DNA from: Myxococcales bacterium
GTDB taxonomy: Bacteria > Myxococcota_A > Polyangia > Polyangiales > Ga0077539
Direction of reading: 5' to 3'
Assembly (NCBI GenBank): GCA_030652255.1
Contig: JAUSAZ010000040.1
Span: 1-41,978 of the forward strand
DNA length: 41,978 nucleotides
The translations under genes were made by a program, and so were the position numbers. Every line of letters starts with the position of its first letter. The first letter of the stretch is position 1. Positions 6,741 to 15,190 of this stretch are shown piece after piece. The notes beneath the pieces were generated by a model. That model was not told the origin of the DNA, made no database searches, and saw only the letters and a list, made by a program, of their open reading frames with translations.

Positions 6741-8888
6741 GCGCGCGCGGGCGAACTCCGGGGCGCTGGTGTCGACGCCGGTGAGCACGGCGCCGGTGAG
6801 GTCGGCGTCGTCGAGGATGGTCGCGCGGAAGACGGCGCTGCGGAGGTCGGCGCCGCGGAGGTTGGCGCCGCGGAGGCTGGCGCGCGTGAGGTCGACGAAG
6901 GTCATCGAGGCGCCGTGGAGGTCGGCGTCGGTGAGGTCGGCGCCCACGAGGCTGCAGTCGTCGAGGTCGGTGTCGTGGAGGTCGATGCCCATGAGGTCGA
7001 GCTGCGCGAGGTCGGCGCTGATGGAGCGCCCTGCGAGGGAGAGGTAGCGGGTGACCGGGTCGGTGACCTGCGAGTACCCGAGCGCGATCCAGCCCAGGAA
7101 CTGCGGGAGCATGGCCTCGGCGCCGGGCGGCAGCGTGACGCGGCGGTGCGGGCGCGAGGAGAGTGAGAGCGCGCCGAAGTAGTTGCGCAGGGCGCGGGCG
7201 CGGATGTCGTCGAGGCCGCCGAGGCCGCGGTGGAGCAGCGGGATGCACGCGACGGCGAGGTCCTCCTGGAAGAAGCGGCGGAGGAGGGACTCCTCGAAGG
7301 CGGCCCAGCGCTCGACGCGGTCGGGGCGGCGGCGCTGCTTGCCCTGCGCGAAGCCCTCCCAGTCGGGGAGCATCACGGACAGGAAGCGCCTCGTCTCGTC
7401 CGTGAGGTCGACCGCGCCCGCGGCCTCGACCCAGCGGGCCAGCAGGTCGGGCGCGAACTCGTGCTCGCCCGGGGCGATGACGTCCTCGATGGGCTGCGTC
7501 ATCCGGTGGCACGCCAGCGCGAAGGACTCCGCCGCGAGGTACTCGCCAAACGACCGGTGCAGGAAGGTCGCGGGCGTGACCCCCGGCAGGAAGGGGAAGC
7601 TCGCGACGAGCGAGCGGTCTTCGAGGGGACGGGTCCACGGCTCGACCGCGGCGGCCGACGCGCGGCCCTCGGCCACCGAGCGCAGCGCGTGGCGCAGCGA
7701 CGACGCGGAGGCGCCCTCGCCCAGGGCCTTCGCGCGGCGCTGGCAGCTCCAGGTCATCAGGTCGCGGTAGACCACGGCGCGCCCGCGGTCGCTGCCGGGG
7801 GCGGTGAGCCGGAAGCCCTCGCGCTCCACCTGCGCGAGCGTGAACAACAGCAGCGGCGTGACGGTGGCGAAGCGCGCGGCGCGCTCGTCGGGCCCGGGCT
7901 CGACCTCCAGGAAGCGGTGTCCCTGGAAGTCGCGGCCCTCGACGGAGCGCCAGCGCTCGCACCACGCCGACACCTGCGGCGCCCGGAAGGGGTGCAGGCG
8001 GAGCACCCGGCGCGCGGCGCCCAGCGAGGCGCCCGAGCGGCCCGCGACGACCACCCCGGCGAAGCCCATCGCCTGCGCCTGGCGGGTGACGCGGGAGAAG
8101 AGCTCGTCGGGCGCGACGACCTCGTCGAGGCCATCGAGGAGCAGCCAGAGCTGGTCGACCCATCCGGGGCGGGAGAGCAGCGAGGCCGTGTCGAGCCCGT
8201 CGACGGCGGCTTCGAGGGCCTGCGGGATGTCGAGCTCGCGCAGGGACTCGGCGGGCAGCGCGACGGGGTGCACCGCCTCGTGGGCCGCGAGCGTGGCGCC
8301 GAGCACCCGCATCAGGCTCGACTTGCCGACGCCGGCCTCGCCCTGCACCTGGATCACGCTCAGGCCGCGGTGGGGCTCCTGTATCCATTTCAGCAGCCGG
8401 GGAAGCGGGTCGCTCGACTGCACGGCCGAGGGCGCCGACCAGGGCGACGGGACGTAGAGCTGCGCCAGCGAGGCGGTGCCGTCGCCCCACATGGGCAGGG
8501 CCATGCGGGCCTTGAGGTGCTCGCGGTAGCGCGCCCAGGCGGCCAGCACCGGCGAGCGGAAGCTGTACGGCAGCACGTACGCGAAGGCCCGGAACACCCG
8601 CGGATCGAGCATCCGCGCCACGAGCGCCGTCACCCATCCGCGCGCCTCGGCGTCGTCGGTGGCCACGCGCAGCAGGTCGTCCCGGGGGCCCTCCTCGCGC
8701 GAGGCCAGCTCGCCCGCGCCCGCGAGCTCGGGCAGCGCCATGGCCGCGTCGAAGGCCCGCGCCCGCGCCGTCGCCGGGTCGCCCGCGGCGCGCACCGACT
8801 CCACCGCCGCGAGGGTGCGCTCGCCCTCCTCGCGCAGCACCCGCAGCTCGCGGCGCACCTGCAACGCCACCGTCGGGTCGAGCTTCAC
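6723..8888 (-). CDS. NACHT/STAND-like P-loop NTPase with C-terminal pentapeptide repeats
   Basis: A 721-aa protein from GTG 8888. This start overlaps the upstream stop as GTGA, and its first residues (KLDPTVALQ) begin a regular helix. A longer ATG start at 9038 would run across the upstream gene in another frame and is rejected. A Walker A motif (GEAGVGKSS) lies at about 183-191 and a Walker B (LLLDGLDEV) at about 248-256, with the DGLDE form typical of NACHT/STAND ATPases. A helical middle follows. At about 623-706 come some 17 pentapeptide repeats (for example ADLTDADL and ANLRGADLR), which form a right-handed beta helix. Such NACHT proteins are frequent in bacterial defence and sensing. 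Translational coupling to a second ATPase suggests a two-component assembly. The ligand and effector output are unknown. Confidence 0.88.
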   Translation of the reverse strand: MKLDPTVALQVRRELRVLREEGERTLAAVESVRAAGDPATARARAFDAAMALPELAGAGELASREEGPRDDLLRVATDDAEARGWVTALVARMLDPRVFRAFAYVLPYSFRSPVLAAWARYREHLKARMALPMWGDGTASLAQLYVPSPWSAPSAVQSSDPLPRLLKWIQEPHRGLSVIQVQGEAGVGKSSLMRVLGATLAAHEAVHPVALPAESLRELDIPQALEAAVDGLDTASLLSRPGWVDQLWLLLDGLDEVVAPDELFSRVTRQAQAMGFAGVVVAGRSGASLGAARRVLRLHPFRAPQVSAWCERWRSVEGRDFQGHRFLEVEPGPDERAARFATVTPLLLFTLAQVEREGFRLTAPGSDRGRAVVYRDLMTWSCQRRAKALGEGASASSLRHALRSVAEGRASAAAVEPWTRPLEDRSLVASFPFLPGVTPATFLHRSFGEYLAAESFALACHRMTQPIEDVIAPGEHEFAPDLLARWVEAAGAVDLTDETRRFLSVMLPDWEGFAQGKQRRRPDRVERWAAFEESLLRRFFQEDLAVACIPLLHRGLGGLDDIRARALRNYFGALSLSSRPHRRVTLPPGAEAMLPQFLGWIALGYSQVTDPVTRYLSLAGRSISADLAQLDLMGIDLHDTDLDDCSLVGADLTDADLHGASMTFVDLTRASLRGANLRGADLRSAVFRATILDDADLTGAVLTGVDTSAPEFARARGLSAR

Positions 8889-10156
8889 GCCGACGGTGCC
8901 CTTCGCGGCCGCAGCGCCGCCGCCCACAGCGGGCTGATGGCGTAGCGGCCGGGCTGCCCCGGCACCGGGTGCAGCACGGAGTAGAGCAATGGGGTGTCCT
9001 GGAGGTCGCCGGGGAGCTCGACCTCCAGCTGGCCGCACTCCAGGGCGCGCTCGAGGGCGGGCACGAGGTGGAGGCTGTCAGGGTTCTGCCGCAGCTCGTC
9101 GAGCTCGGAGCGCACGAAGGACTGCACCCCGTCGAGGCCCACCGCGACCCGCCGACGGAGCTGCGCGGCGTGGAAGCGCGACACGTCCCGGCACGACTTC
9201 AGGAACATCCCCACGCGCCCCTTGGCCGCGCGCACCAGCACGTCGAGGGCGGCCTCGTCGAAGACCTCCACGCCCTCGTGGAAGAGCTCGACGTGGCGGC
9301 GGTACACCGCGCGCAGGTCGTCGTCGCTGAGCAGGCGCAGCCGGACGAAGTCGTTGAAGTCCTTGTCGCGGCCGTTGAAGTACGCGGCGCGCACGGTCAC
9401 GATGACCAGGATCTGCGGGTGCTCGGCGATGGGCTTGAGCCGGTCGACGAGGCGCGAGCTCTCCTCGGAGCCCTCGCGGCCGCGGCGGTGCAGCAGGTCG
9501 AGGTCGTCGACGAGCAGCACCAGCGGGCGGTCGACCTGGTGCTGGCGCAGGGCGTCGAGCTCGTCGCGGATGAAGTCCACCAGCTCGCCGTCGGTGGGCG
9601 CGCGCTGCACCCGCCGCCGCCCGGTGCCGCTGCGAAGCTCGGTGCGGTCGCCCGCGCGGGCCTCGAAGGCGGCGGCCTTCACGGTGACGCCGGCCTCGGC
9701 GGTGGTGGCCACGGAGTCGCTGGCCTCCTCGCTCTGCTCGGCGACCTCGCTGGTGACCAGGGCGCGGCGCAGCTCCAGGTCGTCGAGGAAGGCCTCGAAG
9801 CCCGCGCGCTGGGAGGGCCCTACGACGCCGCGCACCTCCTCGTGGAGGATGCGCCAGAGGGCGAGGAAGACGTCCTGGAGCACGGCCCGCGCGACGCCCC
9901 GGTTGTTGGCGTTGATGACCTCGACGCGCACCCGCCCCTCGCGGCGCTCCAGCTTGTCGAGCAGCACCCGGACGAAGTGCGACTTGCCCGAGCGGGTCTC
10001 GCCGTACACCGCGAGGATCTCCGCGCACTCGGGCAGGCCCGCGAGGGTGCTCAGCCCGAGCTCCATGGGCTCCTCGCGGTTGCAGAAGAGCTCGGTCACG
10101 AACTCCCGCGGCGGGGGGTTGTGGTCGAAGAGTCGGAGGAGGTTCTTCGGGCGCAT
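8885..10156 (-). CDS. P-loop ATPase (KAP/ORC-like STAND family)
   Basis: A 423-aa ATPase with Walker A YGETRSGKSH at about 51-60 and a Walker B PLVLLVDDLDLL at about 211-222. Between them is an acidic low-complexity insertion. A sensor-like strand follows (ILVIVTVRAAYF), then a helical lid with FLKSCRDVSRFH. The arrangement resembles KAP or Cdc6/ORC-like ATPases used in phage defence and membrane-associated signalling; exact subfamily assignment is not possible by eye. There are no transmembrane segments, so it is not a classical KAP protein with an inserted membrane hairpin. It is the first gene of the minus-strand pair, with a GTGA overlap to the NACHT-pentapeptide gene. The promoter should lie in the 165-bp divergent space before 10322. 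Confidence 0.8.
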   Translation of the reverse strand: MRPKNLLRLFDHNPPPREFVTELFCNREEPMELGLSTLAGLPECAEILAVYGETRSGKSHFVRVLLDKLERREGRVRVEVINANNRGVARAVLQDVFLALWRILHEEVRGVVGPSQRAGFEAFLDDLELRRALVTSEVAEQSEEASDSVATTAEAGVTVKAAAFEARAGDRTELRSGTGRRRVQRAPTDGELVDFIRDELDALRQHQVDRPLVLLVDDLDLLHRRGREGSEESSRLVDRLKPIAEHPQILVIVTVRAAYFNGRDKDFNDFVRLRLLSDDDLRAVYRRHVELFHEGVEVFDEAALDVLVRAAKGRVGMFLKSCRDVSRFHAAQLRRRVAVGLDGVQSFVRSELDELRQNPDSLHLVPALERALECGQLEVELPGDLQDTPLLYSVLHPVPGQPGRYAISPLWAAALRPRRAPSA

Positions 10157-10321
10157 CGCGGTTGAAGGGGACGGTCGCCCGGGCGGAGGGGGCGCGCAAG
10201 GTCGTACTCCGAACTCCAGGCCCTCGAGGCGCTCCCTTGTCGACCCGGTTGATTGCGTGCCAGATGCGCAGTCGGGCGGGGAAGCTCAACAACCCTCCGC
10301 CGCGCCGTCGGGGACCTCACC

Positions 10322-10825
10322 ATGCGATCAACCTTCACCACGCGCCGCGACCCCGGCGCCATGCGCGGCGCGGCGACGCGGTCGGTCCTGTGGGCCGTCC
10401 TCGGGCTGATGCTCCTCGCCCTCGTCGGGCAGCGCCTGATCGATCCCCGCTACGAGCCGTGTGTGGCGTGCGAGCACACCGGCCGGGTCTCCTGCGGCGC
10501 GGACGGCTGCGCCCACGGCAGCGTCCCGTGCCCGGCGCATTGCATCAAGGCCGACGACCCCGGCTGGGAGCGCATGGCCGTGGACGGCCACCCCCCGGAC
10601 GCGCTCTGGCTACGCTTCTACAACGTCGACGGAAGCTACGCCGCGTGGTCTCGCGCGCACATCGGCCAGGTGGTCGAGATGGTCGACGGGCGCTACGTGC
10701 TCCAGGGCCGGTGCACGGTCTGTGCGGGCACCACGCGCGTCGCCTGCTCGACCTGCAACGCCGCGCGGATGTGCCCGACCTGCCGGGGGCGGGGACAGCT
10801 CCGGCGCTGGTTCGCCAGGCGCTGA
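10322..10825 (+). CDS. Membrane-anchored DnaJ-type zinc-finger protein
   Basis: A 167-aa protein with one N-terminal transmembrane helix (about 21-37, SVLWAVLGLMLLALVG). A cysteine-rich outer region follows: CVAC at 47-50, further cysteines at 58, 63, 70 and 74, then a second cluster (CTVC, CSTC, CPTCRGRG) near the C-terminus. The CxxCxGxG spacing is that of DnaJ central zinc fingers, here without a J domain. It probably binds zinc or thiols and may act as a small chaperone-like or redox protein at the membrane; the actual role is not known. The start ATG at 10322 puts the membrane helix at a normal distance from the N-terminus. It is transcribed divergently from the ATPase pair. Confidence 0.75.
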   Translation: MRSTFTTRRDPGAMRGAATRSVLWAVLGLMLLALVGQRLIDPRYEPCVACEHTGRVSCGADGCAHGSVPCPAHCIKADDPGWERMAVDGHPPDALWLRFYNVDGSYAAWSRAHIGQVVEMVDGRYVLQGRCTVCAGTTRVACSTCNAARMCPTCRGRGQLRRWFARR

Positions 10826-10967
10826 CGCCGCGAGCGAAGAGCGACGACCCGGCGGCGCTCGCCTCGCGGCGCCTCACCTGTGCGCCTCCGCCACAAGAAA
10901 TCCCCTTGAGACGCCCCCTGTGGCCCGGCGCTCCGCTTGCATTTCGCCTGCTCAGCGGAGGCCATTC

Positions 10968-12389
10968 ATGCTGTTTTGCAAGGTGAAGACGCCCGGGCTC
11001 GCGCACGTCGCGTATGTGCTCGGCCGCAAGGGCGAGGCGATCGTCGTGGACCCGCGCCGCGACACGGACGAGTACGTCGCGCTCGCGCGCGCCGAGGGGC
11101 TCCGGGTGAGGTACGTGCTCGAGACGCACCGCCAGGAGGACTTCGTGATGGGCTCCGGGGAGCTCGCGAAGAAGCTCGGCGCGAAGGTCGTGACGCTCGA
11201 CCACCCGCTCTTCGGGCACAGCGACATCAAGCTCGCGGACGGCGAGGAGATCGAGCTCGCCGGGGTGCGCATCAAGGCCCTGCACACGCCGGGGCACACG
11301 CCCGAGAGCACCTGCTACGCCGTCTACCTCGACGACTCCAAGGCGGCCTGGGGGGTGTTCTCGGGCGACACGCTCTTCATCGGCGAGACGGGCCGCACCG
11401 ACCTGCCCGACCGCGAGAAGACCGGCGAGAACGCGGCTCTGCTCTACGACGCCGTGCGCGCGAAGCTCGGCCCCCTCGGCGACCAGGCGATCCTCTGGCC
11501 CGCGCACGCCTCGGGCTCGGTGTGCGGCGGCAACATCGCCGAGCGCGACGACTCCACCCTGGGCTTCGAGCGCACCTACAACCCGGTCTTCACCGAGGGC
11601 CGCGACGCGTTCATCGCGCGCAAGGTGCGCGAGCGCATCCCCCGCCCGCCGTACTTCCGCACCATGGAGGTCTGGAACCTCGAGGGCGGCCGGGCCCTCG
11701 CGAAGCAGCCGGGCGCGGTCCCGGTGCTCGCCGCGAAGGACTTCGCGAGCGAGATGAAGCAGGGGCTGGTGATCGACACGCGGGAGCCCGAGGCCTTCGC
11801 GGCGGGGCACATCCCCGGCTCGGTCAACGTGTGGCTGGACGGACTCCCGGTCTTCGCTGGCTGGCTCGCGACCGAGAGCACGCGCGTCTACCTGGTGCTC
11901 CCGAGGCCCGACGACCTCGACGAGGCCCTCAAGCACCTCGCCCGCGTGGGTATCGACGCGGTCGAGGGCACCCTGGCCAGCGGCTTCGAGGGGTGGCGTG
12001 ACGCCGGGATGCCCCTCGCGATGGGGGACACCATCGCGCCGCGCGAGCTCGAGGCCTCGCTCGATGGTCACGTCGTGCTCGATGTGCGCGACGACCAGGA
12101 GTTCGAGCAGGAGGGCCACATCCCGAACGCGCGGCACCTCTACGTGGGCTACCTCGACGAGCACCTCGACCGCATCCGCAAGCACCTCGAAGGGAAGGCC
12201 ACCGTCGCCGTGACGTGCAACGTCGGCCACCGCTCGGGGCTCGCGCTGAGCCTGCTCGAACGGCACGGCATCCGCGGCGTGAAGAACCTCCTCGGCGGCA
12301 TGACCGCGTGGAGAAAGCTGAAGCTGCCCCTGGAGAAGGGGACCGCAGGGTCTGTCACCACGCCCGACGTGGAGGGAGAGCGTAGATGA
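10968..12389 (+). CDS. MBL-fold persulfide dioxygenase-like / tandem rhodanese fusion
   Basis: A 473-aa fusion with an N-terminal metallo-beta-lactamase domain (about 1-235) and two rhodanese domains (about 255-350 and 358-455). A GGAG ribosome binding site sits about 7 nt before ATG 10968. The usual HxHxDH motif is changed to H54-R-Q56-E-D58-F59. The residues matching the mononuclear iron ligands of ETHE1-type persulfide dioxygenases (H54, H110, D134) remain, and H180 is also kept. The first rhodanese lacks its active cysteine (YLVLPRPDD at that position); the second keeps it (C417 in CNVGHRS). It overlaps the next gene by ATGA, starting a sulfur operon. Likely role: oxidation and transfer of sulfane sulfur imported by the YeeE/YedE-like proteins, by analogy with blh-type operons; this is inference. 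Confidence 0.88.
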   Translation: MLFCKVKTPGLAHVAYVLGRKGEAIVVDPRRDTDEYVALARAEGLRVRYVLETHRQEDFVMGSGELAKKLGAKVVTLDHPLFGHSDIKLADGEEIELAGVRIKALHTPGHTPESTCYAVYLDDSKAAWGVFSGDTLFIGETGRTDLPDREKTGENAALLYDAVRAKLGPLGDQAILWPAHASGSVCGGNIAERDDSTLGFERTYNPVFTEGRDAFIARKVRERIPRPPYFRTMEVWNLEGGRALAKQPGAVPVLAAKDFASEMKQGLVIDTREPEAFAAGHIPGSVNVWLDGLPVFAGWLATESTRVYLVLPRPDDLDEALKHLARVGIDAVEGTLASGFEGWRDAGMPLAMGDTIAPRELEASLDGHVVLDVRDDQEFEQEGHIPNARHLYVGYLDEHLDRIRKHLEGKATVAVTCNVGHRSGLALSLLERHGIRGVKNLLGGMTAWRKLKLPLEKGTAGSVTTPDVEGERR

Positions 12390-12904
12390 GCACGAGCGAG
12401 AGACAGGCATGGTCCCCGTACGTGGTCGGCGCCGGCATCGGCGCCCTGGAGGCCTTCGCCTTCGTGACGGCGAAGAAGGGCCTCGGGGTGACGACCCCCT
12501 TCGAGACCGCGGCGGTGCTGGCACAACAGAAGGTCGCCCCCGAGGCCTCGCGGGTGAACCGCTTCATCGCCGCGCGGGACGAGGCGCCCGCCGTCGACTG
12601 GGAGTTCGCGCTGGCCTCCGGGGTCGCCGTCGGGAGCTGGCTGGTCGCGCGTGGCCAAGGCCCGGAGGCGAGGGCGGTGCCGCGGCTGTGGGCCCGGCGC
12701 TACGGCCCGGGCGTCGGTCGGCGATACGCGGCGGCCTTCGCGGGCGGCGCCCTGATGATGCTCGGCGCCCGCACGGCGAAGGGCTGCACCAGCGGCCACG
12801 GGATCACCGGCACGCTACAGCTCGCCGCGTCGAGCTGGCTGTTCTCGGCGGTGATGGCGGTGAGCGCGGCGGCCACCGCGCGCTGGCTCTTCGGGAGGAG
12901 GTAA
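12386..12904 (+). CDS. YeeE/YedE (Sulf_transp) half-transporter, copy 1A
   Basis: A 172-aa membrane protein with several hydrophobic segments. The signature GARTAKGCTSGHGITG near residues 128-143 places Cys134 where YeeE/TsuA thiosulfate transporters have a substrate-conducting cysteine. Full-length TsuA is about twice this size, so this is the N-terminal-type half, and its partner half is the next gene. The ATG overlaps the stop of the MBL/rhodanese gene (ATGA). Together they probably bring a reduced sulfur species into the cell. Confidence 0.88.
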   Translation: MSTSERQAWSPYVVGAGIGALEAFAFVTAKKGLGVTTPFETAAVLAQQKVAPEASRVNRFIAARDEAPAVDWEFALASGVAVGSWLVARGQGPEARAVPRLWARRYGPGVGRRYAAAFAGGALMMLGARTAKGCTSGHGITGTLQLAASSWLFSAVMAVSAAATARWLFGRR

Positions 12905-12909
12905 GGCCC

Positions 12910-13443
12910 ATGCGCGTCGACCCCATCGGCAAGCTCCTGCTCGGCCTCGGCACCGGCGTCGCCTTCGGCGCGCTCCTGGAGAAGGGCGGCGTCGCGCGCC
13001 ACGACATGATCGTCCGGCAGCTGCTCCTCCACGACGGCCGCGTGGCCACGGTCATGGGCACCGCGGCCGCCGTCGGTGCAGTGGGCGTCTACGCCCTCGA
13101 GCGCGCGGGGAAGACACAGCTCTCCGTGAAGCCCCTGCAGCCCGTCGCCATCGTGGGCGGCGGCGTGCTCTTCGGCGCGGGCGTCGCGCTCCTCGGGTAC
13201 TGCCCGGGGACGAGCCTCGCGGCCGTGGGCGCGGGCCGTCGCGACGCCGTCGCGGGGGTGCTCGGGATGCTCGCCGGCGCCGTCGTGTTCACCTGGCTCT
13301 ATCCCCGATTCAAGGCGCAGCTCGAGGCAGGAAACCAGGGCAAGGTCACCCTCCCGGAGGTGACCCGAACCCCGCGCTGGCCCTGGATCGCAGGGCTCTC
13401 CGCGCTCATCGCGGGGCGCGCCGCGCTGGAGGCCCGCCCGTGA
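12910..13443 (+). CDS. YeeE/YedE partner half (DUF6691-like), copy 1B
   Basis: A 177-aa hydrophobic protein with glycine-rich membrane segments. The conserved LLGYCPGTSLAAVGAGRRDA motif (Cys98) is the hallmark of the second half of YeeE-type sulfur transporters. It follows copy 1A by 5 nt and overlaps copy 2A by GTGA, so the four transporter genes are one operon. Function as the second half of a split thiosulfate or sulfane-sulfur channel follows from the family. Confidence 0.86.
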   Translation: MRVDPIGKLLLGLGTGVAFGALLEKGGVARHDMIVRQLLLHDGRVATVMGTAAAVGAVGVYALERAGKTQLSVKPLQPVAIVGGGVLFGAGVALLGYCPGTSLAAVGAGRRDAVAGVLGMLAGAVVFTWLYPRFKAQLEAGNQGKVTLPEVTRTPRWPWIAGLSALIAGRAALEARP

Positions 13444-14006
13444 GCGCAGCGCAGGTGGGCGTCCTGGCGGCGCTGAGGCGCACTGCCTGGTCGCCGTACG
13501 CCGTGGGTGCGGGCATCGGGATGCTGAGCTGGTTCGCGTTCGCCACCGCAGACCACCCGCTCGGCATCACCACCGCGTTCGAGCACGCCGCGGCGCTCCT
13601 CGGGGGGGTGGCCTCGCCCTCGCTCGAACACGGGTCGTATTTCAGCGCCGAGCGAGCCGAGGGCAGCCCGCCGAAGATCGGCTGGGAGTGGACGCTCGTC
13701 GGCGGCGTCTTCCTTGGCGCGTGGCTCAGCTCCCGGCTCTCGGGCGACCGCCCGAAGGAGGATGTCCCGGCGCTCTGGGCGTGGCGCTTCGGCGACGGTC
13801 GGGCGACGCGCTACGCGGGGGCCTTCCTCGGCGCCGCGCTCATGATGCTGGGGGCGCGAATCGCCCAGGGCTGCACGAGCGGCCACGCCATCAGCGGCGT
13901 GCTCCAGCTCGCGCTATCCAGCTGGATCTTCGCCGCCGTGATGTTCGCCGCCGCGGTCGGCACCGCCTTCGCGCTCTTCGGTCGGGAAGGAGCCCGCCGT
14001 GTTTGA
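13440..14006 (+). CDS. YeeE/YedE (Sulf_transp) half-transporter, copy 2A
   Basis: A 188-aa paralog of copy 1A starting at GTG, overlapping the previous stop as GTGA. It shares WSPYxVGAGIG near the start and carries GARIAQGCTSGHAISG with Cys145. Between copies the loop after the first helices differs in length and sequence, so the duplication is old. It probably pairs with the next gene, giving a second complete split transporter. Confidence 0.87.
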   Translation: MSAAQVGVLAALRRTAWSPYAVGAGIGMLSWFAFATADHPLGITTAFEHAAALLGGVASPSLEHGSYFSAERAEGSPPKIGWEWTLVGGVFLGAWLSSRLSGDRPKEDVPALWAWRFGDGRATRYAGAFLGAALMMLGARIAQGCTSGHAISGVLQLALSSWIFAAVMFAAAVGTAFALFGREGARRV

Positions 14007-14553
14007 CTCGCCGCTCAGGCTCGCCCTCGGCCTCGGCACGGGGGTGGTGTTCGGGTTCCTGCTCCAGAAGGGCCAGGTCGCGAAGTACCGGGTCATCATG
14101 GCGCAGCTCCTCCTCCGCGACTGGACCGTCGCGAAGATCATGCTGACCGCCATCGCGGTGGGCGCGGTCGGCGTCTACGCCCTCGTCGGGGGCGGCCACG
14201 CGGAGCTGCACGTCAAGCCCGCGGCCTTCGCTGCGTTGCTGATCGGAGGCGTCCTCTTCGGCGTCGGCATGGCGGTGCTGGGCCTCTGTCCGGGCACCGC
14301 CGTCGCGGCCTGCGGCGCGGGCCGCAAGGACGCGGCCGTGGGCGTGCTCGGCATGCTCGTGGGCGCCGGTGTGTACGTGGCCGCGTACGAGCCCGTCGCC
14401 GCGCTGGGGCGCTCGCTCGGCACCCTCGGGAAGGTCACGTTGCCAGCGCTTACGTACACCTCGCCGTGGCTCTGGATCGTGGCGCTGGTCGTGGCCGCGC
14501 TCGCGATGCGCGCCGTCGCCGGGTCGCGCAGGCCCGAGGGAGCCTCCGCGTGA
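13999..14553 (+). CDS. YeeE/YedE partner half (DUF6691-like), copy 2B
   Basis: A 184-aa paralog of copy 1B, starting at GTG and overlapping copy 2A by 8 nt. It keeps the VLGLCPGTAVAACGAGRKDA motif (Cys97) plus one extra cysteine after it. A C-terminal helix ends in a basic tail. It is the last gene of the sulfur operon; the region after its stop begins a convergent small gene. Confidence 0.86.
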   Translation: MFDSPLRLALGLGTGVVFGFLLQKGQVAKYRVIMAQLLLRDWTVAKIMLTAIAVGAVGVYALVGGGHAELHVKPAAFAALLIGGVLFGVGMAVLGLCPGTAVAACGAGRKDAAVGVLGMLVGAGVYVAAYEPVAALGRSLGTLGKVTLPALTYTSPWLWIVALVVAALAMRAVAGSRRPEGASA

Positions 14554-14597
14554 GGGCCCTCTGCCGCCGAGGGGGGCGGGGGCCCGGGTGGCGTCGC

Positions 14598-14816
14598 TCA
14601 GCGCATGCCGTCGGGCGCGAGCACCCGTGCCATCGCGCGCGCCTCGCTGCGCCGGGCGACCCAGCCGGAGATCATCCCCGGCGCCAGGAGCAGCGCCGTC
14701 GAGGCGAAGAGCACCGTGAGGATCCCGACAGGGAGCTCGAAGGGACCGACCTGAATGCGGGTGAACTCGGCGCACGCGCACGGCAGCGCGTTCGCCAGGA
14801 GCAGGGCTTCATGCAT
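14598..14816 (-). CDS. Small single-pass membrane protein
   Basis: A 72-aa ORF with one hydrophobic helix at about 31-53 (VGILTVLFASTALLLAPG) and a basic tail (RRSEARAMARVL). The N-terminus has a CAC cysteine pair. I do not recognise the family. An upstream extension to 14999 reads through Arg-rich, non-coding-like sequence, so the ATG at 14816 is preferred. It is divergent from the CPDC small protein and DUF2243 gene and may belong functionally with them. Confidence 0.5.
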   Translation of the reverse strand: MHEALLLANALPCACAEFTRIQVGPFELPVGILTVLFASTALLLAPGMISGWVARRSEARAMARVLAPDGMR

Positions 14817-14944
14817 CGTGTTGTGGGCGGACGCACGAACATGGCCGCAGTCGTTGCGGCGATAGCGCGTCGCGCGGGTCCTTCTATGCGTACGCGAGGC
14901 GGTCTGGTCAAACCGCGAGGGGTCGCGTGCGCCGTGCGAGGCGC

Positions 14945-15190
14945 ATGAGCTCACGACGGGCGCACCCGCTGCTCGTGGTGTTCGCGCTCCTGGCGACACC
15001 GGCGGCGGCGTCCGCGTGCCCCGATTGTGCGACGGCCCGCGCCGCCCGGGCCTCGGTCTTCGACGAGGACTTCGGTCGCAACCTGCTGACGGCGCTCGCG
15101 CCCTTCCTGGTGATCGGCCTCGTCACGGCCACGGCCTACCGCTCGGGCTCGCGCCGCGCGCCCACGAATCCCACCGGAGACGCTCGATGA
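14945..15190 (+). CDS. Small exported membrane protein with a CPDC motif
   Basis: An 81-aa protein with a signal peptide (cleavage likely after ATPAAASA). It leaves an N-terminal CPDC dithiol pair, then an amphipathic region with the DEDFGRNLL sequence, and a second hydrophobic helix (about 52-68) with a basic end. A CxxC directly after the signal suggests metal or redox binding outside the membrane. The ATG at 14945 is preferred over GTG 14927 because it places the signal peptide normally. The stop overlaps the DUF2243 start by 4 nt (ATGA), so the two are coupled. Confidence 0.7.
   Translation: MSSRRAHPLLVVFALLATPAAASACPDCATARAARASVFDEDFGRNLLTALAPFLVIGLVTATAYRSGSRRAPTNPTGDAR

Noticed and set aside
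8889..9038. ATG start at 9038 for the pentapeptide ATPase
   Set aside because: The added 50 residues lie within the upstream ATPase gene in another frame and are low complexity; GTG 8888 with its GTGA overlap is better.
10461..10967. N-terminal extension of the MBL/rhodanese protein
   Set aside because: It lies in a shadow frame of the zinc-finger gene; ATG 10968 has a good ribosome binding site.
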